This document shows positions 9,709-21,532 of a DNA stretch of 64,000 nucleotides, piece after piece; position 1 is the stretch's first letter, and every line of letters begins with the position of its first letter. The notes under the pieces are model-generated. The model saw only the letters and a program-made list of their open reading frames with translations, was not told where the DNA came from and did no database searches. The stretch comes from Topomyia yanbarensis. Its lineage: Eukaryota; Arthropoda; Insecta; Diptera; Culicidae. Position numbers and translations under genes: made by a program. Location of the stretch: positions 301,146,504 to 301,210,503 of the forward strand of contig NC_080671.1 of NCBI RefSeq assembly GCF_030247195.1, read 5' to 3'.

Positions 9709-11330
9709 ATGGATGAGCTCAAGGAGCTCAAGAAGCAAGAAAAGCAGTTGCATGGATCCATCAAGGCTTTGGCGCGTTTCGTCGAAAGATTCCAGAGAGA
9801 TAGGCAGGAAAACCAAATCGATGTTCGGCTGGAGACTCTGGAGAACGCTATGCGTAAATTCTACAACGTTCGCCGAAAAATAGAACTGGTCATCGAGGAG
9901 GAGGATGAAAAACCTGAAGTGAAAAGTTCCGTCGAGGACCGAGCGCTGCGAATGGAGGCGCTAGCAGTGAAACGTGAAGACGAGTTCGATGAAGCTATAC
10001 TGCCGCTAGAAGCATAATTGTCCCATGTGTATAGGGATTCCCATAGCACATGGGACAGTTATGCTTCTAGCGGCAGTATACGTGTTGTTGAGGAGCAATA
10101 TTACGAAATAAAGTCAGCTTTGATTGCATTGCGTCCGAAGAAAGTCGACCCTATTAGGCATCCAAATGCAGTTGATGATGCAATTGCTGATCAGCCAGTT
10201 TCCCGAGTAAAACTCTCAGACTTCCGTCATTAAATGGGAAAATCAAGGATTGAATCAGCTTTCGCGATACTTTTCGCAGTCTGATCCACAACAATGGACA
10301 ATTGACAGACATTGACAAGTTCACATACTTGCGATCATCGGTTTCAGGCGAAGCATTTCAGGAGATAAACTCGGTTGACCTGTCGGCCGATAACTATAAG
10401 GTGGCCTGGAAGGTGCTAGAGAAAAAGTACGAGAACAAGAAACTGATCGTCAAGGCCCATCTGGATGCGCTTTTTGCTATTGAACCGATGAGGAAAGAAA
10501 ACTGCGAGTCACTAAATCACCTGATCAGTGAATTTGACAAGAATCTGCTTATGTTACGGAAAATTGGAGAGCAAACAGATAATTGGTCAACTATTCTCGC
10601 ACATATGGTGTACACTCGTTTGGATTCGATGACTTTTCGACAGTGGGAGTCACACCATAACTCCAAGGACGTTCCCAAGTATGAGAGATTGATGGAGTTC
10701 CTGAGGGACCAATACTCGATTCTTCAGTCGATTGCTCCTAATAAATCCAACGACGGTGAAGGAAGACGACCAAGGTTATCCGTCACGCATACTTCGTTGC
10801 AATATCAACGTCGGTGCTTATTTTGTGATGAATCGTTTCATTTACCTTTCAAGTGCAACAAACTACAAGGAATGTCCATAGCTCAACGTGTTGAAGAGGT
10901 CAACAAAAAGCGTCTGTGTAGAAACTGCTTGACGGTGGGTCATTTCGCTGAAGGCTGTACTAGAGGCTGTTGCAATCGCTGTGGTAAACGACATCATACT
11001 AAGCTTCATTTCGAGAGTTCAGCATATGTTGTTCGCCAGTCTAAGCCCTCCCATCCACAAGCTAATCCTCCCTCCGTCCCACAGCCGCCTGTTCGGACAC
11101 AAGCAACAAACCAACAACAACAAAACCACAGCCGTTCGAAATCGCAAAACCAGACACAAACATCACTCACTCAACCAGACGCACAAGCACAACTAACAAC
11201 TTCATACCCCGTGATCCAATCTCGCTCACAACACACTCACCCACAACCCCCCACACAACAAAACACAGCCGCCCTTAAAGTCGAGAACTCCCACGCTCCA
11301 ATTTTGAACCAACAGTTCGTCAAGTGCTGA
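9709..11330 (+). pseudogene. BEL gag, interrupted by a MITE and a frameshift
   Basis: The chosen ATG at 9709 starts a charged coiled-coil region (DELKELKKQEKQLHGSI). After about 97 codons the hairpin MITE at 9999-10077 adds 81 bp including its 2-bp TSD. It stays in frame but supplies a stop (TAA at 10015-10017). The same frame resumes (RVVEEQYYEIKSALIAL) and then hits a stop at 10231-10233. The rest continues in another frame from about 10240: a DUF1759-like capsid region (KFTYLRSSVSGEAFQEI, WKVLEKKYENKK), then cysteine/histidine knuckles (CLFCDESFHLPFKC, CRNCLTVGHFAEGC, CCNRCGKRHHTKLH) and a Q/P/S/T-rich tail. The frame ends in TGA at 11328-11330, overlapping the pol start by one base. The product would have formed the particle that packages the RNA. 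Confidence 0.9.
9999..10077. mobile_element. 79-bp hairpin MITE, copy 2, inside BEL gag
   Basis: Reverse complement of the copy at 8145-8223, differing by almost nothing. It is flanked by AT on both sides. Removing 79 bp plus one AT restores an unbroken reading (EA then IRVVEEQ), which defines the 2-bp TSD exactly. It inserted after the BEL element had integrated. Confidence 0.9.
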
Positions 11331-14300
11331 TGTCAACAGCAATCGTTCGAGTCATAGATCAGCGGGGAAATACTGCGTTCGCCAGAACACTGCTGGATTC
11401 ATGTTCGGAGTTTTGTTACATGACCAGCAGCTTTACCAAGAAGTTAAAGTGCCGCGAAACTCCTGATTTTCTGAAGGTGCAAGGAATTGGTAACAGCAGC
11501 ATAATGTCGACCAAGTTTGTGGAGGCTAACATTCAACCAAGAAGCCCGTCTGTATCGTCGTATGAAGCAAAAATGCAGTTCCACGTGTTGCCGAGAATCT
11601 CACCAACACTTCCGCTCAAGCCAGTTCAGGCCGATCTGCTGAAGTTTCCTGCGCAGCTGTTGTTGGCGGATCCAAGATTCTGGGAGCCCGGTCCGATCGA
11701 TATGTTAATTGGAGCGGAACTCTACTTCGACCTACTGTTGCAAGGAAAGCAGAAAGTGTCTGAAGTTGGTCCAACGTTACAAGAGACAGTATTCGGTTGG
11801 GTAGTGTCAGGGAAGGTTCCAAATCGGTCAAATAGTATACCCACAACGACAAGCTACGTCAGCTCAACTATTGACCTACAGGAGATGATTGCAAAATTTT
11901 GGGAACTGGAGACATACCATGTGAATAGAACTCACTCTGTTGAGGAGACAGCTTGCGAAGATCTGTTCAACAAAACGACGTTTCGCGATCAAAATGGCAA
12001 GTTCGTGGTGACTCTCCCCAGGAAAGAACATGTAATCGAACGGTTGGGAGATCAGTATCAGTATCAGTTTCAGTATCAACTCGGCTCTGAAGGCGATGTA
12101 CAAAGAATTCATCCACGAGTACATCCTGATGGGCCACATGAAGGAGGTAAATGCGGAGCAAAGCTGCACCGATCCTGTGTATTATATGCCGCACCATGCA
12201 GTATTGCGACCCGACAGTACAACTACCAAGCTCCGAGTTGTCTTTGACGCATCGTGCCGTACTTCGACTGGAGTCTCACTTAATGATGCACTGATGGTGG
12301 GACCAGTTGTCCAGGACGATCTGATGAGCACTATTCTACGATTCCGTCGTCATCACATCGCAGTCATTGCTGACGTTGCTAAAATGTATAGGATGGTTCA
12401 GGTTCAAGAGGTAGACAAGCATCTGCAACGCATCTTTTGGCGAGACACGCCGGAAGAACCGATCAAAACTTTCGAACTGCAAACCGTCACCTACGGCACC
12501 GCCAGTGCACCATATCTAGCTACGAGATGTTTGAAGAAGCTTGGAGAAGACAGTGTATCGACACATCCGATCGCAGCACGAGTTGTACAGGAGGATTTTT
12601 ATGTCGACGATATGTTATCGGGAGCCGACAGCCGACCGAAGCAAGAATGTTGGTGACTGAGGTCATGCAGCTAACCGACTCGGCTGGATTCATTTTAAGG
12701 AAGTGGAACTCTAATTCTACAGCGCTTCTGTCAAACCTTCCAAGGCATCTATGTGATGAACGCTCTGTATTAGAGTTAGATTCGTCGACCTCAACTGTGA
12801 AGACATTGGGGCTTCGCTGGGATACGAGTACAGATGCATTCTGCTTCACTTTCCCAGAATGGAGGTCAAGCTCAACGGCAATCACTAAGCGCAGCATTCA
12901 CTCCGACGCTGCGTGCTTATTCGACCCGCTAGGATTAGTAGGTCTGGTGGTGGTGCAAGCAAAGATATTTATTCAAAAGCTGTGGTTGCTGAAATGTGAC
13001 TGGGACGAGCCACTGAATGAATCGCTACAAAATTTATAGATTGAATACAAGCAGAATTTGATGGCGTTAGAGTCATTAGTCATTCCCCGGTGGATTGGAT
13101 TTAGCAAAGAGTGTTTGTCAGTTCAGCTACATGGTTTTTGTGACGCTTCAGAAGTTGCATATGGTGCCTGCTTGTATCTTCGTTGCATCTCATCCGACGG
13201 TACCATCTCCGTTCGATTGATCATGTCAAAGTCGAGGGTGGCCCCTATAGAAAATCTCAAGCGGAAAAAGAAGAAAATGACAATGCCGCGGCTGGAGCTG
13301 TCCTCGGCTCTCTTGCTGAGGCATTTATATGAGAAGTACAACCAAGTTCACTCTGGGCTTGATGCGTATTTCTGGACTGATTAGATGATAGTAAAGCATT
13401 GGTTGGAATCGTCACCTTCTCGCTGGCAGGTCTTCGTAGCGAATCGGGTATCGGAGATCCAGCACCTTACCAAAGATGGAGTATGGGGTCACGTAGCAGG
13501 GATCGAGAATCCTGATGACCTGATATCCCGTGGAATGTCACCGGCTCAGCTCCAGTATCAAACGCTCTGGTTTGAAGGTCCGATTTGGTTATCTCAAGAG
13601 CAAGGTTTCTGGCGACGTTCAGAAGAGGTGCTCACGGAGAAGTTTGATTCATCGTTGTTAGAAAAACGGTCGTCAGTAGCACTTCCGGCACAAGCGTTAC
13701 CTCCCAGTGAGATATTTGCATTGCGATCCTCGTTTCCGGACCTAGTAAGGCTCGTAGCGTACCTTCTTCGGTTCAAGCACAACAGCAATAAACAGTCCAG
13801 GAGAATTGGATTTTTTTCCCTCCAGGAACAGGAGGACGCTACGTTAAATTTGGTTCGTTTATCCCAGCAAGAAAGTTTCTCAACAGAATTGCAAGATCTT
13901 GCGAAGCAAGGTCACGTGAGAGATTCGTCTTCAATAATATCACTCAACCCTCAACTAATCGACGGCGTGATGCGCGTCGGAGGCCGGCTTGCTAAGGCAT
14001 TCATGTCACAAGAGCGAAAACACCCGTACATCCTACACCACAGCCATCCGCTAGCAACGATGATCGTCAGGTACTACCACCAAAGGCTGTTTCATGCGGG
14101 ACAGCAATTACTCATCTCGTCAGTGCGGGGCAAGTTCTGGCCAGTTCACATCCACAGTTTGGCGAGGAAGGTGATTCACGACTGCATTCCGTGTTTCAGA
14201 AACAAACCTCTGAGCATATTATGGCAGACCTTCCTTCGGCAAGAGTCAACCCCGCGCCACCGTTCCTGAAGGTCGGAGTAGACTACTGCGGTCCTTTCCA

Positions 14301-15189
14301 GATTAGTTATCCAAATCGACGAGCGCGTCCTGTAAAATGCTATGTGGCGATATTTGTTTGCCTAGTCGTGAAGGCTGTCCATTTGGAGTTGGTTTCGGAC
14401 CTAACAATGCAAGCGTTTCTAGCGGCGCTGAAACGTTTCGCTGCTCGGCGCGGCAAGCCTCAACTGATAATGTGTGACAATGCGACAACATTTGTCGGAG
14501 CTAAACGTGAGCGCACAGAGCTGCATCGACTCTTCCACAGTCAACAATTCCAGGAAACTATAGTCAAGGACACGAGCGATGACGGCATCGAGTTTCGCTT
14601 CATCCCCCCGCGCACACCAAACTTCGGCGGCCTGTGGGAAGCGCAGGTCAAAAGTTTCAAGAGCCATTTTCGGAAAACAATCGGAATCAGAGTGCTAAAG
14701 GTAGATGAAATGACTACTGCATTGACGCAGATAGAAGCGATTTTGAATTCCCGGCCACTCACGCCGGTCAGTAGTGACCCCGCCGATTATGAAGCATTGA
14801 CGCCTGGTCACTTCCTGGTGCAGCGTCCACTAACAGCTATCCCAGTACCAAGCAACCGCTTGACCATATGGCAGAGAGCCCAATGTTTAACACAGCAGAT
14901 TTGGAAGAAGTGGTCTACGCAGTATCTCTCTGATCTACACAACCGCACAAAGTGGACCAAAGAACGAAATAATATCTCAATTGGTTCAATGGTCCTACTT
15001 AAAGAAGAAAACGCACCCCCTCTGAAATGGCATTTGGGTAGGGTCATCAAAATATTTAGCGGTTCTGATGGCAACATTCGCGTTGTCACCATACGCACTA
15101 AAGACGGATGCTTCGATAGAGGAATCTCGAAGGTCTGTCCGCTTCCCATCCGGGACAACGAAGTAAATAATCAAAATTCTGACCAATAA
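11330..15189 (+). pseudogene. BEL pol: protease, RT, RNase H, integrase; multiple breaks
   Basis: The frame begins LMSTAIVRV. The retropepsin site reads LLDSCSEF, with Cys where Gly is usual in the DSG triad, which probably kills it. Reverse transcriptase follows: TKLRVVFDASCR, IAVIADVAKMYRMV and the catalytic FYVDDMLSG. An RNase H-like part (HGFCDASEVAYGACLY) comes next, then a His/Cys region (HPLATMIVRYYHQRLFHAG). The integrase core has VDYCGPF, CDNATTFVGA and FGGLWEA for D, D and E, and a DUF5641-type C-terminus ends ISKVCPLP. Breaks: a frameshift near 12060-12096 in a CAGTATCAGTATC run, a frameshift near 12645, stops at 13037-13039 and 13382-13384, and a frameshift near 14190. Each restores the next domain, so these are scars in one long pol. 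Confidence 0.93.
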
Positions 15190-16251
15190 ACACTCGCTGA
15201 GTGTGTATCGATGCAACTGCATCAAAAAGTTAAGCTAAGGCTGATATCGTCAGCTGAGTATCATCATTATGAAGGCATAAATATACAGTTGGTAAAAGGT
15301 TTGTTCGGTATGGTCTGTCTGTACTTGTTTGTAACCGTCTCTACAAGTTATCACTGTGAACGTCTCGGCCTACAAGCGTCGGCGTTGACCAAAAGGGTCA
15401 TCGCATGGTTTAAGGCATATTAATCACATCGTTGTCGTTGGTAGCACAACAGCTCTCGCAAGGTCACTACTATTTCACTTGGAGGAAGCCATGGAAACCC
15501 TCCAACACCTTAGGCAGTTCGGTTGGCAATGAGCTTGGCCAGCTCATCACATCGATCGACATTCCTAAGGCAAGGCAACAAGGGTGGTCACTCGACCACA
15601 ATCGCATCTACGCAGCTGGATAACTACGACCCAGGTTCACACTCTACGGAGAATTCTCAGGCGCCAGCATTGCCTGGGTCGGAAAGTTGTTCCGGTTTAC
15701 ACAAATTTCTATTCAGTTCACTACATCCAGTCCTTTTCGAGGAAATCATCACCACCTAAAAATTTGCATCTACAACGAGCCAAGTAAGAAGGAAGGAAGA
15801 TATGCATCAACCGATGCACCAGCATGTCCAAAACCATATCCGATCAGAGGAGCAGATCCACACACAACGATTCAGAATCAACTCAGCGACCAATTGACGT
15901 CATCCAAAAGAACGTGTATTCTATGAAACCTATCGACGAAGAAGTATTCAGCACTGCACGCAGCAGCATAGCAACATCCCAATCATCACGAAGCAGCACA
16001 ATCAGGCATCTAGTAGCAGCATAACCATGCGAACAAGCGTGGTATTACGCATCACCGTCAGGAGGCGGTACAGAATCGGTATCATCGAGCAGCAGTACAG
16101 TGTTTCGATCTGAAGATCAATCAAAATGAATTAAATTGTGAATTGAAACAACATTGTTAGTAACAATAAGTAAATAGTTGAAGTTAGTATAGAAACCACT
16201 AAGCAAGTTCAGTATTCTATTGAAACTCGTCTGGTTTCAAGGCGGCCGGCA
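15190..16251 (+). other. BEL 3' region before the 3' LTR
   Basis: No env-type protein is recognised. One short frame (15211-15423) has a hydrophobic stretch (GLFGMVCLYLFVTV) that could be a decayed third frame or chance. The stretch before the LTR (CAAGGCGGCCGGCA, ending 16251) occupies the place of the polypurine tract but is a weak one. Confidence 0.5.
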
Positions 16252-16591
16252 TGGTCGAACCAGTAAGATAGGTTGGGTAAACGTAAGCATCCCTAAACCA
16301 GATCAAATTAGATCGCTTTCAACATCTCTCAATATCTCTCACCAAGCACACCCGATACCGGGTAGATAAGCGCGATCATGTTGAGCAATAAAGTTAGTTA
16401 TCTATCGATTATCAAGCAGTACACACGGGTTGAATTTCTACTCCCAACTTATATGGCAATTAAAAGTTAAGTTCAGTGAACCCGTACTGTGTGTGAAGAT
16501 TACCAAAAGAAAGCCAGTGATCGAAGGCAAAGTCTGGGCGAAGATAGTAGTTATACAGTCCACTATTTGTTCCCCCCTTCGTGCCAGAACA
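16252..16591 (+). repeat. 3' LTR of the BEL element
   Basis: Direct repeat of 8429-8774, again starting TGGTCGAACC and ending CCAGAACA, followed by the CCCCC TSD. It lacks the extra bases seen in the 5' LTR after ATCGAT and has a few substitutions. Confidence 0.95.
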
Positions 16592-16596
16592 CCCCC

Positions 16597-18970
16597 TTTA
16601 AACTAAAACGGTCGGTACGGTTGTCCACGTTTCTTCCTTATTCAAGGTTCAAAATGATTCGTTAATGAAATTCCTCATTAGATGAATAATTTGATTGCCG
16701 AATAATTTTGAATAATCTTCATTTTGTACGCTGCACATTTGACCTGGTCGCTTTAATGACTGTGTCACATATCATATGTGCTACAAACATTAATATTGAC
16801 AAGAAAAATTATAGGCGAACGTCTGCAATTTTCCAGGATCCCTACATGTATTGGCTGTGTATGTGTAGACTAGACTAGACGCAAAACCTATTTTGATCAA
16901 GTTAGATGCTTTATTAGCAGTGTTAGAAGCTGGTCAAATGTTTACATACCGATCCTTAATACACATCTCCTACAAAGTTTTCAATAATTCAATTGGGAAA
17001 AAGTAGCCTTAAGCAATCTAAATTGATAAGATTTATCAGTTTTCAAAAATATTTGAAGACAACGAAGATATATAACAATTGCAATAACTTCAGTTGTACG
17101 GATATTTCATGTAAATATTAGCGCTCAAACAAACGGTAATAGTCACAGTTATTAGTTTTACTTATTTTTGTGAGGAAATCTTCTCTAACCCCAATGTTAT
17201 AGCTGTTAGAAAACGTTGGTGTTCATAAATAACAGGGCAAGCATGGGGTTAATAAAATCAATAAAACGAATAGAATGAATAAAATAAACAAGCTGAAAAA
17301 AATGATAACATGAATAAAAAACTTTCTTTCTATTAATTGAAAATGAAAAAAAAACTATATTCATTGGATGGTGTTTATGTCAAATAAAAATAACCCTGTG
17401 GGAAAACCGGGAAAGCATGCATTAATTTTTTCTGACAGGGCATCATTTGTCGTGAAATTCGATATGTCAAATGCTTCTGATAGTGTCAAATCCAGACTGT
17501 CAACATATTTCTTTAAAATTTTCCTGAGTTTCCTGAGTTGGGAAAAAACATTGTTGCAATCACGAAAATCAGCTTTATCGATGTATGTAATAAAAAAAAA
17601 TTTTTTTCCCTGATTAATGTTCGGGATGAAATGAATAAAATGAATGACTGAACAAAATTAGCCAGATTATTAAAATGAATAAAATGTGTGGACCGGAAAA
17701 AAGATAAAATTGCATAACATGAAAAAGGGAATAAAATAAGTTAAATGAATGATACGAATAAGATGCAAAAGATAACAAAGCGATCGGAATGCATGAAAGA
17801 ATGAAATGAATACAGTAGATAAAATGAGCTCAAATAAACAAAATGAATAAAAAAGCTAAACGAAAAAAAATCATTTAAATAAAATGATCATATATTTTAA
17901 ATTAGTCAAATATGTAAAATGAAAAAAAAAATAAACAAAAGCAATTAATCCATTAAATGAACGAATTGAAAAAATGAGTATATAGAATAAAATTTAAAGA
18001 AAGTTATGTAAATGAAGTAAATGAATAAAACGAATTGTACGAATTCCAGAACCATTGGTTCAGAAAATGTTTGTGAAAATCCCAATATTCTTTGCTCGTT
18101 TTCGTTCTTCTTTTCTTGACGGTGTTTTAAGCTTATCTGGTGTTTCTACTTTATTGATGGGCCTTTATTAGTCATCAGGAAATCTAAAAATCAGGAATTT
18201 GTTGTGGAATTAAGATGTCTTTTTGGTCACAGATGATTTTGAACAAAATGATTTTTGTACAGAATAGAATTCAGGTCCAGTATTTTAACGTAATTGAAAA
18301 TCACGTTAATCATCTTCAGAGGAAAGCAGGGTTTGAACATAAATTAATTATAGCTTTGTCATATTGCAAATATCCAAATTTTGTCAGGAGCAGCACTACA
18401 AATATTTTCATTTTCAAGTACAATGTAATATTAAGTTAGTATTCCGGCTCTGTTCTATACTAACATGGAAAACTATTTATATAGGAAAACAGAGGACAAA
18501 AAAAGGTTTGTCTTCTCAAACCTGTACAAATACATCGCAACATCAACAAACACTAACAAATATTTCAGATTAGTTGATGATCTTATGACACATCTTTGAA
18601 ATGGATATTGAAATAGCATGGTAGATGTGAGTCTTAACAGTTGCCACGAACACGACGGGGGAGAGATAGGGGGGACGGGGGACGAGTGAGGAATGGTAAA
18701 TGATGGTTAGTACTGCGACAGGGCGAAATTTTGATTTTTTACTTCTTTACTATAAAAAAGGCTACTTGTAATTTTTGACCATAATTAGTATAACATAAAT
18801 CTGATGAGCAAAGAAATACTAAATTGTTCAGTAATTTGAAGCTGGAGTATGACGAATGTCCAGTTAAAGTTATTTCAGTAAATTATAATAGTATTATTAA
18901 AATCGTAATTTTCTGATTTTAAATAATGTTAGGTTGGCAGACTTATTTTATAAGATTTATTACTACTCAC
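16597..18970. other. Gene-free AT-rich stretch with simple-sequence tracts
   Basis: From about 17240 to 18030 the plus strand is a degenerate AATAAAATGA-type repeat like that at 7809-8118. A short G-rich tract (runs of 5, 6 and 5 G) lies at 18657-18681. The frame at 17368-17613 begins in low-complexity DNA and has no recognisable domain. Nothing else is supported. Confidence 0.5.
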
Positions 18971-19237
18971 AATAATATGTACATTCGAAACAGACTTTTT
19001 GATCTCCTCCAGAGTTGTGAAAGAAGACAAATCTTCCTTTTCTTTGGCGGTTTGATAATTCTTTGTCATGGCAAATGGATCACTGAGGGTGCTTGCCGCT
19101 TCAAACGAGAGAAGTTTTGATACGTCATCCGGTATTCAGCAAATGTGCAATTAAATAAATAAGTCAGTCCGAAACTTTTTTCTATCAATGTACCAAGATA
19201 CATGACGCGCCCATTTATGTAACCGAGAGCATAACGC
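18971..19237 (-). pseudogene. Decayed exon of an unrecognised gene
   Basis: On the minus strand a strong acceptor (T-rich tract, then CTACAG) ends at 19238 and a donor (GTGAGTAGT) begins at 18970. The 267-nt stretch between reads protein-like in two frames that join: first RYALGYINGRVMYLGTLIEK and FGLTYLFNCTF, then, after a one-base shift near 19130, DDVSKLLSFEAAS, SDPFAMTKNYQTAKEKED and TLEEIKKSVSNV. This is what one exon with a single frameshift would look like. I do not recognise the family. Repeat A begins 25 bases upstream on this strand, so further exons may have been displaced or lost. Confidence 0.4.
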
Positions 19238-19261
19238 CTGTAGAAAAAAAATTTGGTTTTT

Positions 19262-20588
19262 GCCTTTCTCATATAAAGAAAGGCTATGCAATCACTGTAA
19301 AAATCGACTTTTTAACCGAGGCCCGGAGGGCCGAGTGTCATACACCATTCGATTCAGTTCGTCGAGATCGGCAAATGTCTGTGTGTATGTATGTGTGTGT
19401 CATTTAAACTCACACAATTTTCTCAGAGATGGCTGAATCGATTTTCGCAAACTTAGTTTCATCTGAAAGGTATAACGCTCCCATAAGCTGCTATTGAATT
19501 TTTAGTTGATCCGACTTCCGGTTCCGGAGTTACAGGTTGAAGAGTGCAGTCACACAGCAAATTCCCATATAAACTGGTACCATCATGATGTTCAAATGAT
19601 GTAAAACATATTAAAATTGATGTAACATTACTCTAGTTTGCGGGTCTGGATCACTAATGATCAATCAAAGCAGCTTTGACCACATTGGCCACCTATGACG
19701 GTTCACGACGCCCCCGGGGAACCCGCCAAGTTCCTAAGCTAATATCACACCCATTCCCCAACGAATTCTCTACCGATTTTTACAAACTTGATTTCAAATG
19801 AAAGATACAGTAATACCATTGACTGCTGCTGAATTTAATTCAGTTCTGCCTCGTGCTTCCGGAGTTACAGGGGTGTTAGTAAGGATGCATTGGAATTTCC
19901 CATATAAATCGGTACAATCGTAATACCTCAGAGGCAAAAACTATTGAAATGGTCACCAAATTACTTCTAATCGCAGATCTAGATCACTGATTGCCAATCA
20001 AACATTCTTTGAATATATTGTCCACTATCGACGATTCCGAAAGTCCGGAATTCCGGGCATATTCCACAATTAAAGTCACATCGGTTCTTCGGTGATGACT
20101 GAACCGATTTTCTCAAACCAAGTCTCAAATGGAAGGCAAAATATGCAGTTGAGTATTGCGTCGCCGACCAACTGTTGAATTTGTAGATCTAGGTCACCAA
20201 CAGTCATTCAAAGTTTCTTTGGCCACACTGGCCACCATCGACGGATCTGGAAGCATACAAATTCAGAATAACGGTTAAATTGGTTTCTCGAAAATGGCTA
20301 GACCGATTTGATCAACTTAGTCTCAAATGAAAGGTGTTGCGTCCCCGGAAACTGATATTAAATTCCATCTCCATCCGACTTCCGGCTCCGGAGTTACAGG
20401 TGGCGGAGTGCGATCACATAGAAAACTCCGATTCATACCGATATCGCGATGAATGCAAAAAGGTGCTCTTATATATACTTACCAAGTGTAAGACATTTCT
20501 ATAATGTTATATTGTACGAACCAGGTATTAAATCATAGTTTGGAGAAATGAGAAAGGCACAATTGCACCTCTAGGTGGATTAAAACAG
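19262..20588 (+). mobile_element. Modular mosquito repeat (GCCTTTCTC element), copy A
   Basis: It starts GCCTTTCTCATATAAAGAAA and ends GGTGGATTAAAACAG, with GTTTTT on both sides (19256-19261 and 20589-20594). The interior is several diverged modules of roughly 300 bp, each with wording such as ATGGCTGAACCGATTTT, CTCAAATGAAAGGT and GACTTCCGGTTCCGGAG. A TG-rich microsatellite lies near the left end. GAGAAAGGC near the right end is the inverted match of the left GCCTTTCTC. There is no coding capacity. The same element occurs at 21533, 33572 and 40565. Confidence 0.75.
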
Positions 20589-20594
20589 GTTTTT

Positions 20595-21532
20595 TTTAGT
20601 TTGGTTCTGAACCTCCATGTACTGGAAAATTAGTGCAAAGTGTTGTAATGACGTCGTAATAAACGAAAGAGAAAGTAAACAAAGAGAGGCTCTCAATGTT
20701 ACGTACGTCCTATTGAAAATTTTCTCTAGAAATCTTCGATTGGCAATTTGCGGCAAAACCAAAATTAGTCGTGCGACATCTATGATTCAGCTCATGAACT
20801 GGCAAAGTGATACAGTTTGCTTTTTTCACCCGCAAGTGAGTCCTAGCTTACAACAAAAATTTCATTTTCTTCTCGGAAAAAGCTTACCACTGCCAAAATA
20901 TGAATGAAACGAGTAAGAAATTTAGTTTTATTTGCAATTTAATTATTCTGAAATTACATCCATTTGCAACTATTTGGCTCATACATGTCTTCGAAATGTA
21001 ATCGCCCTTTAATAGCCCAAGGAACGCACCATTTAATCGCCTTTAACTGCCTAATATGAAAATTACAAATAATACTCATTTTCGGATTCATTATCTACTC
21101 ACATAAACTTATCAGTACACTAGGTAATCACCACCAAACTATAGGAAGAATCAATGGTGAAATTGGTATTGCACACCAAAACTTACCACAATCTGACTTT
21201 CATTAAGACTTTAGGTTAGAGATCTTGTTCCACTATACGATTTCACAATTTCCCACATTCGTTGGCTAAATGAAGTGCACTAGACAAACAAAATACAAGC
21301 GAGAACACGCCAATTGTTAAAAAAACAATTTTAAGATTAAGCCAAACATGAACCGCCATGTTTGAAAAACGCAAAAAACAACCAAGTCCATTTCAGCCGC
21401 CAGAAAATTTGTCTAAGTATTCAAATTGCCTTTAAATCGCATTCGCAAATTGCATTTGTTCCTAGGAGCAATTAGTACAGGCGAGTTGAGTCAAACTTTT
21501 TAAATCGCCTGACCATGTTCGTCCGCATTTTT
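20595..21532. other. Spacer between repeat copies A and B
   Basis: A 96-codon open frame (20617-20907, +) has no recognisable motif, and the minus-strand frame over it is equally unsupported. The rest is AT-rich with no clear inverted repeat. Confidence 0.4.

Larger units (their letters stand above)
8429..16591 (+). mobile_element. Pao/BEL-type LTR retrotransposon, full-length but inactive
   Basis: The element is 8163 bp, bounded by direct LTRs of 346 and 340 bp that start TGG and end ACA, with the 5-bp direct repeat CCCCC on both sides (8424-8428 and 16592-16596). The order inside is primer-binding site, long 5' leader, gag, protease, reverse transcriptase, RNase H-like region, integrase, C-terminal DUF5641-like domain and 3' region. 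That order and those domain types are those of Pao/BEL elements. The LTRs differ by small indels and several substitutions, so insertion is not recent. Gag and pol carry several frameshifts and stops and one MITE. No env gene is recognised. Confidence 0.95.

Noticed and set aside
11324..11335. Programmed frameshift between gag and pol
   Set aside because: The one-base overlap TGATG could serve this, but the local reading (a run of A bases one short) fits simple decay as well, and several other breaks exist in the same element.
15211..15787. Possible env gene of the BEL element
   Set aside because: Only one hydrophobic stretch, several stops, and no cysteine pattern or known envelope motif.
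20617..20907. 96-codon plus-strand frame as a gene
   Set aside because: No motif, no splice signals, and an equally open frame on the other strand.
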